A stretch of 64,000 nt of DNA. Origin: Arthrobacter sp. Soil763 (GTDB lineage Bacteria > Actinomycetota > Actinomycetes > Actinomycetales > Micrococcaceae). The first letter of the stretch is position 1; every line of letters begins with the position of its first letter. The DNA is taken from contig NZ_LMSH01000003.1 in the NCBI RefSeq assembly GCF_001428365.1, positions 299,994 to 363,993 on the forward strand. Reading direction: 5' to 3'. Positions 42,372-52,432 of this stretch are shown one piece after another. The notes below the pieces were generated by a model, which was not told where the DNA came from, did no database searches, and was given only the letters and a program-made list of their open reading frames with translations. The position numbers and the translations under genes are program-made.

Positions 42372-42398
42372 TTAGCACTTGGGCATGTCGAGTGCTAA
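42372..42398 (+). promoter_or_regulatory. CIRCE operator (HrcA binding site)
   Basis: TTAGCACTT (42372-42380), nine bases, GAGTGCTAA (42390-42398). This is the CIRCE inverted repeat TTAGCACTC-N9-GAGTGCTAA with a single change (C to T) in the left arm. It lies 47 bases upstream of hrcA, so HrcA almost certainly represses its own operon with dnaJ. Confidence 0.93.
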
Positions 42399-42444
42399 CC
42401 GCCGGTCGCCGGCGGAGCGATACGCGTCGAATTGGAGGTGGAGC

Positions 42445-43458
42445 GTGAGCGAGCCACGCAAACTCGAAGTCCTGCGCGCCATCGTGGAGGACTACGTCCA
42501 TTCCCGTGAGCCGGTCGGATCCAAAGCGCTCGTGGAGCGGCACCACCTCGGTGTCTCCAGCGCTACGATCCGCAACGACATGGCCGCGCTGGAGGACGAA
42601 GGACTGATCACCGCCCCGCACACCAGCGCCGGACGGATTCCCACGGACAAGGGCTACCGCCTGTTCGTGGACCGGATCTCGGCCGTCAAGCCGCTGTCCC
42701 CGGCCGAGCGCCGCGCCATCCAAGCGCTGCTCGAAGGGTCGGACGACCTCGACGACGTGCTGGACCGGACCGTGCGCCTGCTCTCGCAGCTGACCAACCA
42801 GGTCGCCGTCGTGCAGTACCCGCTCCTGGGCCGGGCCCGCGTCCGGCACATCGAATTCGTCCTGCTCGCCCCGCGCAAGGTGCTCGCCGTCCTGATCGCA
42901 GACACCGGCAAGGTCGAGCAGCGCGTGATCGACGTCGGCCAGGACTTCGGGGACGAGGACCTGGCCGGGCTCCGCACCCAGTTCCTCGCCCGGCTCTCCG
43001 GGACTCCGCTGGGGCTGTTGCCTCAGTCGCTGCCGGCCGTCGTCGACGGCTGCCCGCCGGAACGCCGCGGCGCCGCCCAGGCGCTGGCCCGCGGGCTGGA
43101 ATCGCTGGCGCTGAGCAGCCGGGAAGAGCGGATGGTCATGGCCGGGACCGCGAACCTGGCCCGCTCCAACGTGGACTTCCCGCTGAGCATCGGCCCGGTC
43201 CTGGAAGCCCTGGAGGAGCAGGTGGTGATGCTCCGCCTGCTGAGCGACATGGCCCAGGACCCCCGCGGCGTCACCGTGAGCATCGGCCGGGAAAACCCTT
43301 ACGACAGCCTGGCCGAGGCCTCCGTGGTCGCAACCGGGTACGGCCCGGATGCCACCGCCAAGGTCGGCGTCCTCGGCCCCACCCGGATGGATTACCCCAC
43401 CACCATGGCCGCCGTCCGCGCGGTGGCCCGCTACCTGTCGCGGATCCTCGGACCCTGA
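42445..43458 (+). CDS. hrcA: Heat-inducible transcriptional repressor HrcA
   Basis: Represses chaperone genes through CIRCE; its activity depends on GroEL, so stress relieves repression. 337 residues with the winged-helix [17 protein letters not shown] ... [19 protein letters not shown] and the [10 protein letters not shown] segment, a GAF-like middle ([18 protein letters not shown]) and the conserved C-terminal VVATGY. GTG 42445 has GGAGGTGG upstream. dnaJ follows after 78 bases. Confidence 0.97.
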   Translation: MSEPRKLEVLRAIVEDYVHSREPVGSKALVERHHLGVSSATIRNDMAALEDEGLITAPHTSAGRIPTDKGYRLFVDRISAVKPLSPAERRAIQALLEGSDDLDDVLDRTVRLLSQLTNQVAVVQYPLLGRARVRHIEFVLLAPRKVLAVLIADTGKVEQRVIDVGQDFGDEDLAGLRTQFLARLSGTPLGLLPQSLPAVVDGCPPERRGAAQALARGLESLALSSREERMVMAGTANLARSNVDFPLSIGPVLEALEEQVVMLRLLSDMAQDPRGVTVSIGRENPYDSLAEASVVATGYGPDATAKVGVLGPTRMDYPTTMAAVRAVARYLSRILGP

Positions 43459-43536
43459 CCGGCCGGCCCCGGCGCCCCTGACCTTTACCGCTTCTTTGCC
43501 CGTTACCGGCAGTACAACCAGGAAGAGATACACACT

Positions 43537-44661
43537 TTGAGCAGCCACTACGACGTTCTTGGAGTCTCCCGTGAAGCAACGGGCGAAGAGATCAAGAAGG
43601 CCTACCGCAAGCTGGCCCGCACCCTGCACCCGGACGTCAACCCCGGCGAGGACGTCGCGGAGCGCTTCAAGGCCGTCACGCACGCCTACGAAGTGCTCTC
43701 CGACCCGCAGAAGCGCCGGGTCTACGACACCACCGGCAACGAGAACGGCACGGACAACGGCTTCGGCGGCTACGCCGGCCAGGGTTTCGCGTTCCAGGAC
43801 ATCTTCGAGACCTTCTTCGGCGGCGGCGCCGGCCAGGGCGGCCCGGCATCGCGGGTGCGGCGCGGCCAGGACGCCCTGATCAGCGTCCGAATCGAACTAA
43901 AAGACGCCGTCTTCGGCGTCAACAAGAAGATCGAGGTTGACACCGCGGTCACCTGCCCCACCTGTGAGGGCTCCTGCTGCCGCGAAGGCAGCCACCCGGA
44001 GCGCTGCGACATCTGCGGCGGCAGCGGCCAGGTCCAGCGGGCCGTCCGGTCCATCCTCGGACAGGTCATGACCACCGCGCCCTGCGGCAGCTGCGAAGGC
44101 TTCGGCACCGTCATCAAGGACCCCTGCAACGAGTGCGCCGGGCAGGGCCGCATCCGCAGCCGCCGCTCGCTCACCGTGAAGGTCCCCGCCGGCGTCGCCA
44201 CTGGCACCCGCATCCAGCTTTCGGGCCAGGGCGAGGCGGGACCGGCCGGCGGTCCCTCCGGCGACCTCTATGTCGAGATCCGGGTCAACAACGACCCGAC
44301 CTACGTGCGCGAAGGCGACGACCTGCACGCGAGCCTGAACATCCCGATGACCGCCGCCGCGCTGGGCACCGAGGTCACCCTGGAGACCTTCGACGGCCAG
44401 CAGGAGATCGACGTCAAGGCCGGAACGCAGTCCGGTGAGGTCATCACGCTGCGCGGCCTGGGTGTCACCCACCTGCGCGGCTACGGCCGCGGGGACCTCA
44501 AGGTCCACCTGCAGGTGGAAACCCCCGCCAAGCTCGACGCTGCCCAGGAGGACCTGCTCCGCCAGCTCGCCAAACTCCGCGGCGAGCAGTTCACCGAAGG
44601 CAAGCTCGCTGCCAGCGGCGGTGTCTTCGCGAAGCTGCGGGACCGGCTCGGTAACCTGTAG
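43537..44661 (+). CDS. dnaJ: Chaperone DnaJ (second actinobacterial copy, DnaJ2 type)
   Basis: Hsp40 co-chaperone that stimulates DnaK. J domain with HPD in [16 protein letters not shown], Gly/Phe-rich region ([15 protein letters not shown]), four-repeat zinc domain and C-terminal substrate domain; 374 residues. The first zinc repeat reads CPTCEGSC, ending in an extra Cys where CxxCxGxG has Gly, while the others ([24 protein letters not shown]) are canonical. TTG 43537 is supported by AGGAAGAG. No grpE or dnaK is near, typical for the dnaJ2 next to hrcA. Confidence 0.96.
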   Translation: MSSHYDVLGVSREATGEEIKKAYRKLARTLHPDVNPGEDVAERFKAVTHAYEVLSDPQKRRVYDTTGNENGTDNGFGGYAGQGFAFQDIFETFFGGGAGQGGPASRVRRGQDALISVRIELKDAVFGVNKKIEVDTAVTCPTCEGSCCREGSHPERCDICGGSGQVQRAVRSILGQVMTTAPCGSCEGFGTVIKDPCNECAGQGRIRSRRSLTVKVPAGVATGTRIQLSGQGEAGPAGGPSGDLYVEIRVNNDPTYVREGDDLHASLNIPMTAAALGTEVTLETFDGQQEIDVKAGTQSGEVITLRGLGVTHLRGYGRGDLKVHLQVETPAKLDAAQEDLLRQLAKLRGEQFTEGKLAASGGVFAKLRDRLGNL

Positions 44662-44663
44662 CG

Positions 44664-45431
44664 GTGAGCAACCCGGTCTTCTTCACCCCGGCAGGCGCCC
44701 TCGACGGGCAGGCCCCCGGCACGACGTTCGTCCTCGACGGCGCTGAGGCCCGCCACGCGGTGACCGTCAAGCGCCTCGGCGTGGGGGAGTCCGTTGACCT
44801 CGCCGACGGCGCGGGCACCCGGCTGACCGGCACGGTCACCGACGTCGCCGGGCAGGAACTGACGGTCGAGTGCCGGGAGGTCAGCACGGAGGTCCGGCCC
44901 GACATCCGCCTAGTCCTGGTCCAGGCGCTTGCCAAGGGGGACCGCGACGAACTCGCCGCGGAGACCGCCACGGAGCTGGGAATCGACGCCGTCGTTCCCT
45001 GGCAGGCCGAGCGCTCCATCGTCCGCTGGAAGCCCGAGCGGGCCGCGAAAGCCCATGCCAAGTGGCAGTCGGTGGTCACGGCGGCTGCCAAGCAGGCGCG
45101 CCGGGCCTGGATCCCCGAGGTCCGCCCCGCGGTCGACGGCGCCGGGCTGCAGGCAGCCGTCGCCGCCGCGGACCTGGCCATCATCCTGCACGAGGACGCG
45201 GTTCGGCCGCTGCGCCAGGTACTTGAAGGGTGGGCCCACGGCAGCGGAGCGGCCGGCGGCCGCGAAGTGCTCCTGATCGTCGGCCCCGAGGGCGGGATCA
45301 GCCCCCGCGAGGTCACCCGGCTCTGCGGCGCGGGTGCGGTGACGGCCCTGCTCGGCCACCACGTACTGCGGTCCTCGACGGCCGGGCCGGCGGCGACGGT
45401 GCTCGCCAGTGACATCCTCGGGCGCTGGTAG
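44664..45431 (+). CDS. rsmE: 16S rRNA (uracil-1498-N3)-methyltransferase
   Basis: SPOUT-class methyltransferase that methylates U1498 of 16S rRNA. N-terminal PUA-like part (FVLDGAEARHAVTVKRLGVGE), then LVQALAKGDRDELAAETATELGI, and the knotted SAM-binding end LLIVGPEGGISPREV ... LLGHHVLRSSTAGPAA. 255 residues. GTG 44664 two bases after the dnaJ stop, so probably part of the hrcA operon. Confidence 0.95.
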   Translation: MSNPVFFTPAGALDGQAPGTTFVLDGAEARHAVTVKRLGVGESVDLADGAGTRLTGTVTDVAGQELTVECREVSTEVRPDIRLVLVQALAKGDRDELAAETATELGIDAVVPWQAERSIVRWKPERAAKAHAKWQSVVTAAAKQARRAWIPEVRPAVDGAGLQAAVAAADLAIILHEDAVRPLRQVLEGWAHGSGAAGGREVLLIVGPEGGISPREVTRLCGAGAVTALLGHHVLRSSTAGPAATVLASDILGRW

Positions 45432-45461
45432 GTCTTCCGACCGGGAGGCCGCCCGGACTGC

Positions 45462-45503
45462 TTGACCGGGCCTATTTGACTGGGCCTATTTGACTGGGCC
45501 TAT
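45462..45503 (+). repeat. 14-bp tandem repeat at the lipoprotein stop codon
   Basis: TTGACCGGGCCTAT, TTGACTGGGCCTAT and TTGACTGGGCCTAT follow one another exactly at 45462, 45476 and 45490, and a fourth TTGAC begins at 45504. On the minus strand each unit reads GTCAAATAG, so the terminal Val-Lys-stop of the lipoprotein gene is repeated. Confidence 0.9.
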
Positions 45504-46540
45504 TTGACGGTAAAGCCGCGGGTGTCGACGTTCAGGTCCTTGACCTTGCCGGCGGGATCGACCTGCGACACCCGCACCTCATAGCTGCCGGGACCCAGGT
45601 TGACGCCCAGGTTGAACATCCCGGCCTGGTCCGCCTCGCTGGCGGCCGTGATCGTCCCGTTCAGGTAGGGGGCTTTGGCGGATCCGTCGGTACGCAGCAG
45701 CTCCCAGCGGAGCTTGCCCCCGGGCACCGTGCTCCGGCCGGAGATCTTGACGGCGCCGTCGGCCAGTTCGGCGCCCTCCTGCGGATCGATAATCCATACC
45801 GGGGCCACCATTCCGACGCTGCGGGAGGTCGGCGAGCCGAGCCGGACCCGGTTAAAGGCCACGTAGTCGGTATGCCCGTCGACCAGGACGACGACCTGGA
45901 TCTGCTGCCCGGTGTCCGTCAGGCCTGCACTGGCGCCGGCCGCCGTGGCGGTGTACACGAGCTGCTGGATGGCGCGTTCGGCCATGTCGGCGTCGAGGTT
46001 GCTGTTGAAGGCGTCGGCGGAGACATCCACCGTGATGACATTCTTGCCGGAAATCGACGTGGCCAGCATTTTCGGGTTCTGCCACGGGGTGAAGAAGTCC
46101 GGGTCGAGCGGTTTCTGGGACATCATCACCCGCAGTGCGCGGGTGATCGGATTGTCGTCCTCGGAAACGTCCCGGAACTCCCGGTACAGGAAGACGTTCT
46201 CGTTGCTGCGCCCGATCCAGTAGACCGGGGCCTTGTTGGAGGCCTGGGTGGACTCCAGCGGTGCGCTGGTGGTGGCGACGCCCGCCGTCGGGCCCGGAAC
46301 GGTGCGCGAGGGCGTGTTTGAATTCGTGATCCCGGGCTGCGGGGTGGCCACGCAGCCGGAGAGGGCCAGGGCCGCGGGCAGCACCAGCAGCAGCAGGCTG
46401 CGGCGCGTGCGCCGGCTTGCTGCTGTGAGGTTTTGTCCACGCTGGCTGATGGTGCGGTCCCTTCGCTGTGCGGTCCTGGGCGGCTCCCGCGGAACGGGGC
46501 CCGGCGCCGGCGGCTTCCCCGGCAGGACCGAATCCAGCAT
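45500..46540 (-). CDS. GerMN-domain lipoprotein
   Basis: A secreted lipoprotein: SLLLLVLPAALALSGC is a signal peptide with lipobox Cys, followed by a Thr/Pro linker, a GerMN (Germane) domain (VYWIGRSNENVFLYREFRDV ... NVITVDVSADAF) and a C-terminal Gmad2 immunoglobulin-like domain (VWIIDPQEGAELADGAVKISGR). Function is unknown in non-sporulating actinobacteria; LpqB is a related GerMN lipoprotein. The start is unresolved: ATG 46540 leaves about 45 residues before the signal peptide, while the natural start would be near 46450, where AAGGGA is followed after seven bases by ATC. Divergent from phoH. Confidence 0.85.
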   Translation of the reverse strand: MLDSVLPGKPPAPGPVPREPPRTAQRRDRTISQRGQNLTAASRRTRRSLLLLVLPAALALSGCVATPQPGITNSNTPSRTVPGPTAGVATTSAPLESTQASNKAPVYWIGRSNENVFLYREFRDVSEDDNPITRALRVMMSQKPLDPDFFTPWQNPKMLATSISGKNVITVDVSADAFNSNLDADMAERAIQQLVYTATAAGASAGLTDTGQQIQVVVLVDGHTDYVAFNRVRLGSPTSRSVGMVAPVWIIDPQEGAELADGAVKISGRSTVPGGKLRWELLRTDGSAKAPYLNGTITAASEADQAGMFNLGVNLGPGSYEVRVSQVDPAGKVKDLNVDTRGFTVK

Positions 46541-46700
46541 CCCACAGCGCCAGCAGGCCCCGGCCGGGATTCGGCGCCTCCCGGCGAACTGCAACGGGAA
46601 CGATATGAGGACGATATGAAGTTGATACCAAACGGGCCGCCGCCGGCGCGGGCTCTGTTGTCACGGGCTCCGTTGTCGCAGGGCTGCGGGTGCGCTGGCG

Positions 46701-46706
46701 TAAGAT
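46701..46706 (+). promoter_or_regulatory. Candidate -10 of the phoH operon
   Basis: TAAGAT about 80 bases before the phoH ATG, in the gap divergent from the lipoprotein gene, is the best -10 match there. No good -35. Confidence 0.35.
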
Positions 46707-46782
46707 GGAAGAAGCCGCAAACTACCCGGCGCGGCGGGAAAATTTCGAACTGGAGGGGACCAGAGGCCCGCGGGCCACCACT

Positions 46783-47867
<1,085 letters not shown>

Positions 47868-47871
<4 letters not shown>

Positions 47872-48341
47872 GCATCGAGGTCAACAACGAATCCGGCGTC
47901 ACGGTCGACGAAGCGGAACTGGTGGCGCTGGCCCGGTACGTCTTCGAACGGCTTTTCATCCACCCGCAGGCGGAACTGTCCATCCTGCTCGTTGACGAGC
48001 CCGCGATGGAGAAGCTGCACATCGAACTGATGGATGAGCCCGGCTCCACCGACGTGCTCTCCGTGCCTATGGACGAACTGACTCCCGGCACGCCGGACAA
48101 GCCGACCCCGCAGGGGATGCTCGGCGACATCGCGATCTGCCCGCAGGTGGCGGAAGTGCAGGCGAAGAACGCCGGCCACTCCACCCAGGACGAGATGCTG
48201 CTGCTGACCACGCACGGCATCCTGCATCTGCTGGGCTTCGACCACGCGGAACCGGAGGAGAAGGAGGAGATGTTCGGGCTGCAGCGCGAACTGCTCTCCG
48301 GCTTCACCGGTAAGGCCGCGCCGGCAGAGACGATTCAGTGA
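47868..48341 (+). CDS. ybeY: Endoribonuclease YbeY
   Basis: Single-strand endoribonuclease needed for 16S rRNA 3' end maturation and 70S quality control. The zinc-binding motif THGILHLLGFDHAEPEEKEEM is intact, and LHIELMDEPGSTDVLSVPMDE is the other family signature. 157 residues. ATGA overlap with phoH upstream, and its TGA overlaps the GTG of the next gene, so phoH-ybeY-corC are translationally coupled. Confidence 0.96.
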
Positions 48342-49669
48342 CCCCACTGATCCTGGCCGGCATGGCGCTGGTCTTCCTCAGTTTTGCCGCCGTGCTGACC
48401 GCGGCGGAAGCGGCCTTCAACTACCTGTCACGGCACGACGCCGAGGAAGCGGTGCTGCACAGCCGCGGCGCCGCGCTCAAACGGATCCTCGCCCAGCCGG
48501 TCGCCCACATGAGGGCGCTGCGGTTCTGGCGGATCTGGTTCGAGATGGCCTCCGCGGTGGCCGTGACCGTGCTGCTGCACAGCCTGCTGGACAACGTCTG
48601 GCTCGCCGGGCTGGCCGCCACCGGCATCATGGCACTGCTGGGCTTCGTCATTGTCGGTGTCTCGCCGCGGCAGCTCGGCCGGGTGCACTCCGCAGGCATG
48701 GTGCGTTTCTCCGCGCCGCTGATCCGCTGGCTGTGCTGGGTGCTCGGCCCGATTCCCGGCTGGCTGGTCACTCTCGGCAGCGCCGTCGCACCGGGCGCGC
48801 CGGCGGACAACGAGGCCTTCTTCAGCGAGGAGGAGTTCCGCGAACTCGTCGAGCGCGCCAGCGAATCCGACGTGATCGAGGACAACGAGGCCGAACTGAT
48901 CCAGTCCGTCTTCGACTTCGGCGACACCCTGGTCCGCTCCGTCATGGTGCCCCGCACCGACATCCTGAGCATCGATTCTGGCTCCAGCCTGCACCGGGCG
49001 ATGTCGCTGTTCCTCCGCTCCGGCTACTCGCGCATCCCGGTGATCGGCGAAAACACGGACCAGATCCTCGGCATCGTCTACCTCAAGGACGTCGCGGCGG
49101 TGGTGCACAACCTGGCCCCCGGCGAGGAGCCGCCCGTCGTCGACGACCTCGCCCGCGAGGTGCGCTACGTCCCCGATTCCAAGCCGGTGAGCGAACTGCT
49201 GCGCGAGCTGCAGAAGGAATCCACGCACGTGGCGATCGTCATCGACGAGTACGGCGGCACCGCCGGACTCGTCACCCTTGAGGACCTGATCGAGGAAATC
49301 GTCGGCGAGATCGTGGACGAATACGACACCGAAGCCGCCGAAGCGGTGGAGCTGGGCGGCGGCAGCTACCGGGTCAGCGCCCGGATGAGCATCGACGACC
49401 TCGGCGAGCTGTTCGACCTCGAGCTCGGCGACGATGAGGTCGACACCGTCGGCGGCCTGCTCGCCAAGGCGCTCGGACGGGTCCCGATCGTCGGAAGCAC
49501 CGTCACCGTCGACGGCGTCACCCTCCGCGCCGACCGGCTCGAGGGCCGCCGGAACCGCGTCAGCCACATCATTGCGGCGGCCGTTCCAAAGGAAGAAACT
49601 GACCTTGAAGACCTCCTCGACGAGGCCGAACCAACGCACCAGGGAGTTCCACGTGAGCAAGCAGAATAA
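48338..49669 (+). CDS. HlyC/CorC family transporter (DUF21-CBS protein)
   Basis: A 443-residue membrane protein: N-terminal DUF21 domain with about three to four helices, then a CBS pair (VMVPRTDILSIDSGSSLHRAMSLFL ... VPDSKPVSELLRELQKE; EYGGTAGLVTLEDLIEEIVGEI) and a CorC_HlyC domain at the C-terminus (YRVSARMSIDDLGELF). Members are linked to Mg2+/Co2+ efflux. GTG 48338 overlaps the ybeY stop. Its 3' end overlaps the region containing the era start by 17 bases. Confidence 0.93.
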   Translation: MTPLILAGMALVFLSFAAVLTAAEAAFNYLSRHDAEEAVLHSRGAALKRILAQPVAHMRALRFWRIWFEMASAVAVTVLLHSLLDNVWLAGLAATGIMALLGFVIVGVSPRQLGRVHSAGMVRFSAPLIRWLCWVLGPIPGWLVTLGSAVAPGAPADNEAFFSEEEFRELVERASESDVIEDNEAELIQSVFDFGDTLVRSVMVPRTDILSIDSGSSLHRAMSLFLRSGYSRIPVIGENTDQILGIVYLKDVAAVVHNLAPGEEPPVVDDLAREVRYVPDSKPVSELLRELQKESTHVAIVIDEYGGTAGLVTLEDLIEEIVGEIVDEYDTEAAEAVELGGGSYRVSARMSIDDLGELFDLELGDDEVDTVGGLLAKALGRVPIVGSTVTVDGVTLRADRLEGRRNRVSHIIAAAVPKEETDLEDLLDEAEPTHQGVPREQAE

Positions 49670-50612
49670 GTCCGACGGCGAAGCGCCCCACGGCGGTTAC
49701 CGCGCCGGATTCGCGGTGTTGGTGGGCCGGCCGAACGCCGGGAAGTCGACGCTGACGAACGCGCTCGTGGGCCAGAAGGTCGCCATCACGTCGGCCAAGC
49801 CGCAGACCACCCGGCACACCATCCGCGGCATCGTGCACCGCCCGGACGCGCAGCTGGTGCTCGTCGACACCCCCGGGCTGCACCGGCCGCGGACCCTGCT
49901 GGGCAAGCGGCTGAACGAGCTGGTGGCGGACACGCTGGCGGAGGTCGACGCGATCGGGTTCTGCCTGCCGGCCAACGAGAAGATCGGCCCGGGCGACAAG
50001 TTCATCGCCGCGCAGCTGGCCGGACTCGGCAACAAGCCGGTGGTCGCCGTCGTGACGAAGGCCGACACCGTGGACCGCCAGGGGCTGACCGAACAGCTGC
50101 TGGCCGTCGCCGCACTGGGCCGCGAGGTGCTGGGCGAAGACGGCTTCAAGGACATCGTCCCGGTCTCCGCCACGGACGGGTTCCAGGTGGACACCGTCGC
50201 CGACGTGCTGGTCCGCCACATGCCGCCGTCGCCGCCGCTGTACCCGGACGGACACCTGACCGACGAACCCGAGGCGGTGATGATCGCCGAGCTGATCCGC
50301 GAGGCAGCCCTCGAAGGCGTCCGCGACGAGCTTCCGCACTCACTCGCCGTCGTCGTCGACGAGATCGTCCCCCGCGAGGACCGGCCCGAGGACCGGCCGT
50401 TCCTGGACGTCCGCGTCAACCTGTACGTCGAACGGCCCTCGCAGAAGGCCATCATCATCGGCAAGGGCGGCGCCCGGCTCCGCGAGGTGGGCACCACGGC
50501 ACGGAAGGCGATCGAGGCGCTCCTTGGGGCACGCATCTACCTGGACCTGCACGTCAAGGTCGCCAAGGACTGGCAGCGTGACCCGAAGCAGCTGGTCAAG
50601 CTCGGCTTCTAG
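49653..50612 (+). CDS. era: GTPase Era
   Basis: Ribosome-assembly GTPase binding the 3' end of 16S rRNA. G1 VGRPNAGKSTLTNALVG, G3 DTPGLHRPR, G4 as TKAD in AVVTKADTVDR, and the C-terminal KH domain with AIIIGKGGARLREVGTTAR. 319 residues. GTG 49653 with AGGGAG (49641-49646) six bases upstream. Last gene of the phoH-ybeY-corC-era run, all of it concerned with ribosome maturation except corC. Confidence 0.96.
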   Translation: MSKQNKSDGEAPHGGYRAGFAVLVGRPNAGKSTLTNALVGQKVAITSAKPQTTRHTIRGIVHRPDAQLVLVDTPGLHRPRTLLGKRLNELVADTLAEVDAIGFCLPANEKIGPGDKFIAAQLAGLGNKPVVAVVTKADTVDRQGLTEQLLAVAALGREVLGEDGFKDIVPVSATDGFQVDTVADVLVRHMPPSPPLYPDGHLTDEPEAVMIAELIREAALEGVRDELPHSLAVVVDEIVPREDRPEDRPFLDVRVNLYVERPSQKAIIIGKGGARLREVGTTARKAIEALLGARIYLDLHVKVAKDWQRDPKQLVKLGF

Positions 50613-50676
50613 GCCGCCGGTCCCGGGCGGACCCGCCCGGGGGTTCGTTCCTCGGGGTTTTCCCAGTTTCGGACCG

Positions 50677-50682
50677 TAAAAT
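50677..50682 (+). promoter_or_regulatory. Candidate -10 before the LCP gene
   Basis: TAAAAT 35 bases upstream of the GTG, in the gap after era. The -35 is unclear. Confidence 0.4.
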
Positions 50683-50717
50683 AGCTTGACTCCCGTTCGT
50701 CTAGGAAGGCACCACCT

Positions 50718-52304
50718 GTGGTTCGACCCCGTGATAACCGTGCAGACGGCACTGGCCCGCCCGCCCGGCCCGGGGCGGCCGCCCGGCATACGGATGACAC
50801 CGCCGTCGGGCCCGCACGGCACCTCGCCGCCGCCCGGCGGATCCCCGGCTGGCTGAAGGCCACCACGATCGTCCTGTCGGTCCTGCTGGTAGGCGTCATC
50901 GCCTTCGGCGCGTACTGGGTCATCCGCTTGCAGGGCAACATCACCACCCAGGCCCTGGGCGCCGGCAACAGCCGCACCGAGGGCGCCCCCGACGACGCGT
51001 CGGGCCGGATGCAGATCCTGATCCTCGGCACCGACACCCGCGAGGGCAAGAACTCCAAGTACGGCACCAAGGACGACTCCTCCGGATACGGGCACTCCGA
51101 CGTCATGATGCTGATGGACATTTCCGCGGACAACAAGCGCGTCGGCGTCATCAGCTTCCCGCGCGACCTGCTGGTGGACGCCCCGGCGTGCAAGGACCCC
51201 AAGACCAACAAGCAGTACCCGGCCCAGAGCGGCGTGATGATCAACGCGGCGATGACCGAGGCGGGGATCGGCTGCGCCGTCGACACCGTCAACAAGCTCA
51301 CCGGCCTGGAGATCGACCACTTCATGATGGCGGACTTCAACGCCGTCAAGGAACTCTCCAACGCCGTCGGCGGCGTGGACGTATGCATCAGCGACGCGGT
51401 CTACGATCCGGACTCGGGCCTGCGGCTGCCCAAGGGCACCTCGCAGGTCAAGGGTGAGCAGGCCCTGGCATTCGTGCGCACCCGGCACGCGTTCGGTGAC
51501 GGCAGCGACCTGGGCCGGATCAAGGCGCAGCAAGGGTTCCTGTCGGCGCTGGTGCGCAAGATCAAGGACGACGGAACACTGTCCAACCCCGCCAGGATGC
51601 TCAGCATCGCGGACGCCATCACCAAGAACCTGACGATCGACGACGGCCTGGCGTCCGTGCCGACGCTGCTGACCGTGGGAAACCGCCTGAAGACCATCGA
51701 CGTCGGCAAGGTCGCGTTCGTGGCAGCGCCCACCGAGCCCGCAGAATCGGACCCGAACCGGCTGCAACTGGCCGAACCGGCGGCCTCCGAACTGTTCGCC
51801 GCGATGCGCAAGGACATTGACCTGACCGACCCGACGGCCAAACCGTCCCCGTCCGCCAGCCCTTCCGCGAGCCCCTCCGCGACCGCCAGTGCCGCGCCCA
51901 GTGCCGCCACGCCCAGCGCGCCGGCCTACAACAAGGCGCTGCAGCCGGTGACCGTGGCCAACGGTTCCGCCGACGCCGCCCGCGCCAACGACGTGGTGAC
52001 GGCGCTCAAGGCCGCCGGGTTCAGCCAGACCGGCCAGTTCGCCGCCCAGGCGGTGGCCACCACGGCCGTGTACTACGGCCCGGACTTCGCCGACGTGGCC
52101 AAGGACGTTGCCGCGCTGCTCGGCATTCCCGCCAAGCAGGTCCTGCCGGCCGACGTGGCCGGCGTGCAGGTGTACCTGGGCAGCGATTACAAGTCCGGGA
52201 CCAAGCAGGCCGACGCGCCCGTGTCCCTGCCGCCGGACATCGTCAACCAGACCGCCGGCGACGCCAAGTGCCAGCAGGCCAACCCGGCCCTCGTCGTCCC
52301 CTAG
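50718..52304 (+). CDS. LytR-CpsA-Psr (LCP) family cell-wall polymer ligase
   Basis: A 528-residue type II membrane protein. One membrane helix (about residues 47-70), then an extracellular LCP domain with the phosphate-binding arginines in VISFPRDLLV and FVRTRHAFGDGSDLGRIKAQQ. A Pro/Ser/Ala linker (SASPSASPSAT repeats) leads to a LytR_C domain (VTVANGSADAARANDVVTALKAAGF). LCP enzymes transfer lipid-linked glycopolymers to peptidoglycan. GTG 50718 with AGGAAGG. Convergent with the M13 peptidase. Confidence 0.94.
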   Translation: MVRPRDNRADGTGPPARPGAAARHTDDTAVGPARHLAAARRIPGWLKATTIVLSVLLVGVIAFGAYWVIRLQGNITTQALGAGNSRTEGAPDDASGRMQILILGTDTREGKNSKYGTKDDSSGYGHSDVMMLMDISADNKRVGVISFPRDLLVDAPACKDPKTNKQYPAQSGVMINAAMTEAGIGCAVDTVNKLTGLEIDHFMMADFNAVKELSNAVGGVDVCISDAVYDPDSGLRLPKGTSQVKGEQALAFVRTRHAFGDGSDLGRIKAQQGFLSALVRKIKDDGTLSNPARMLSIADAITKNLTIDDGLASVPTLLTVGNRLKTIDVGKVAFVAAPTEPAESDPNRLQLAEPAASELFAAMRKDIDLTDPTAKPSPSASPSASPSATASAAPSAATPSAPAYNKALQPVTVANGSADAARANDVVTALKAAGFSQTGQFAAQAVATTAVYYGPDFADVAKDVAALLGIPAKQVLPADVAGVQVYLGSDYKSGTKQADAPVSLPPDIVNQTAGDAKCQQANPALVVP

Positions 52305-52369
52305 CACGGCACGCCGCAGCGGGCCCGCCGGGACCGGCGGCACGCCCAGGCAGCACTGCACGCTCAGAC

Positions 52370-52411
52370 GAAAAGGGGCTCGGCCCGCGGACGTTACCGC
52401 GGGCCGAGCCC
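52370..52411 (-). terminator. Terminator of the M13 peptidase gene
   Basis: Bases 52376-52390 (GGGCTCGGCCCGCGG) pair perfectly with 52397-52411 around a 6-base loop. On the minus strand the stem is followed by CTTTTCG, so it serves the minus-strand gene; the plus side has no U-tract. Confidence 0.8.
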
Positions 52412-52432
52412 GTCTCCGAGGACGGTCGGCGC

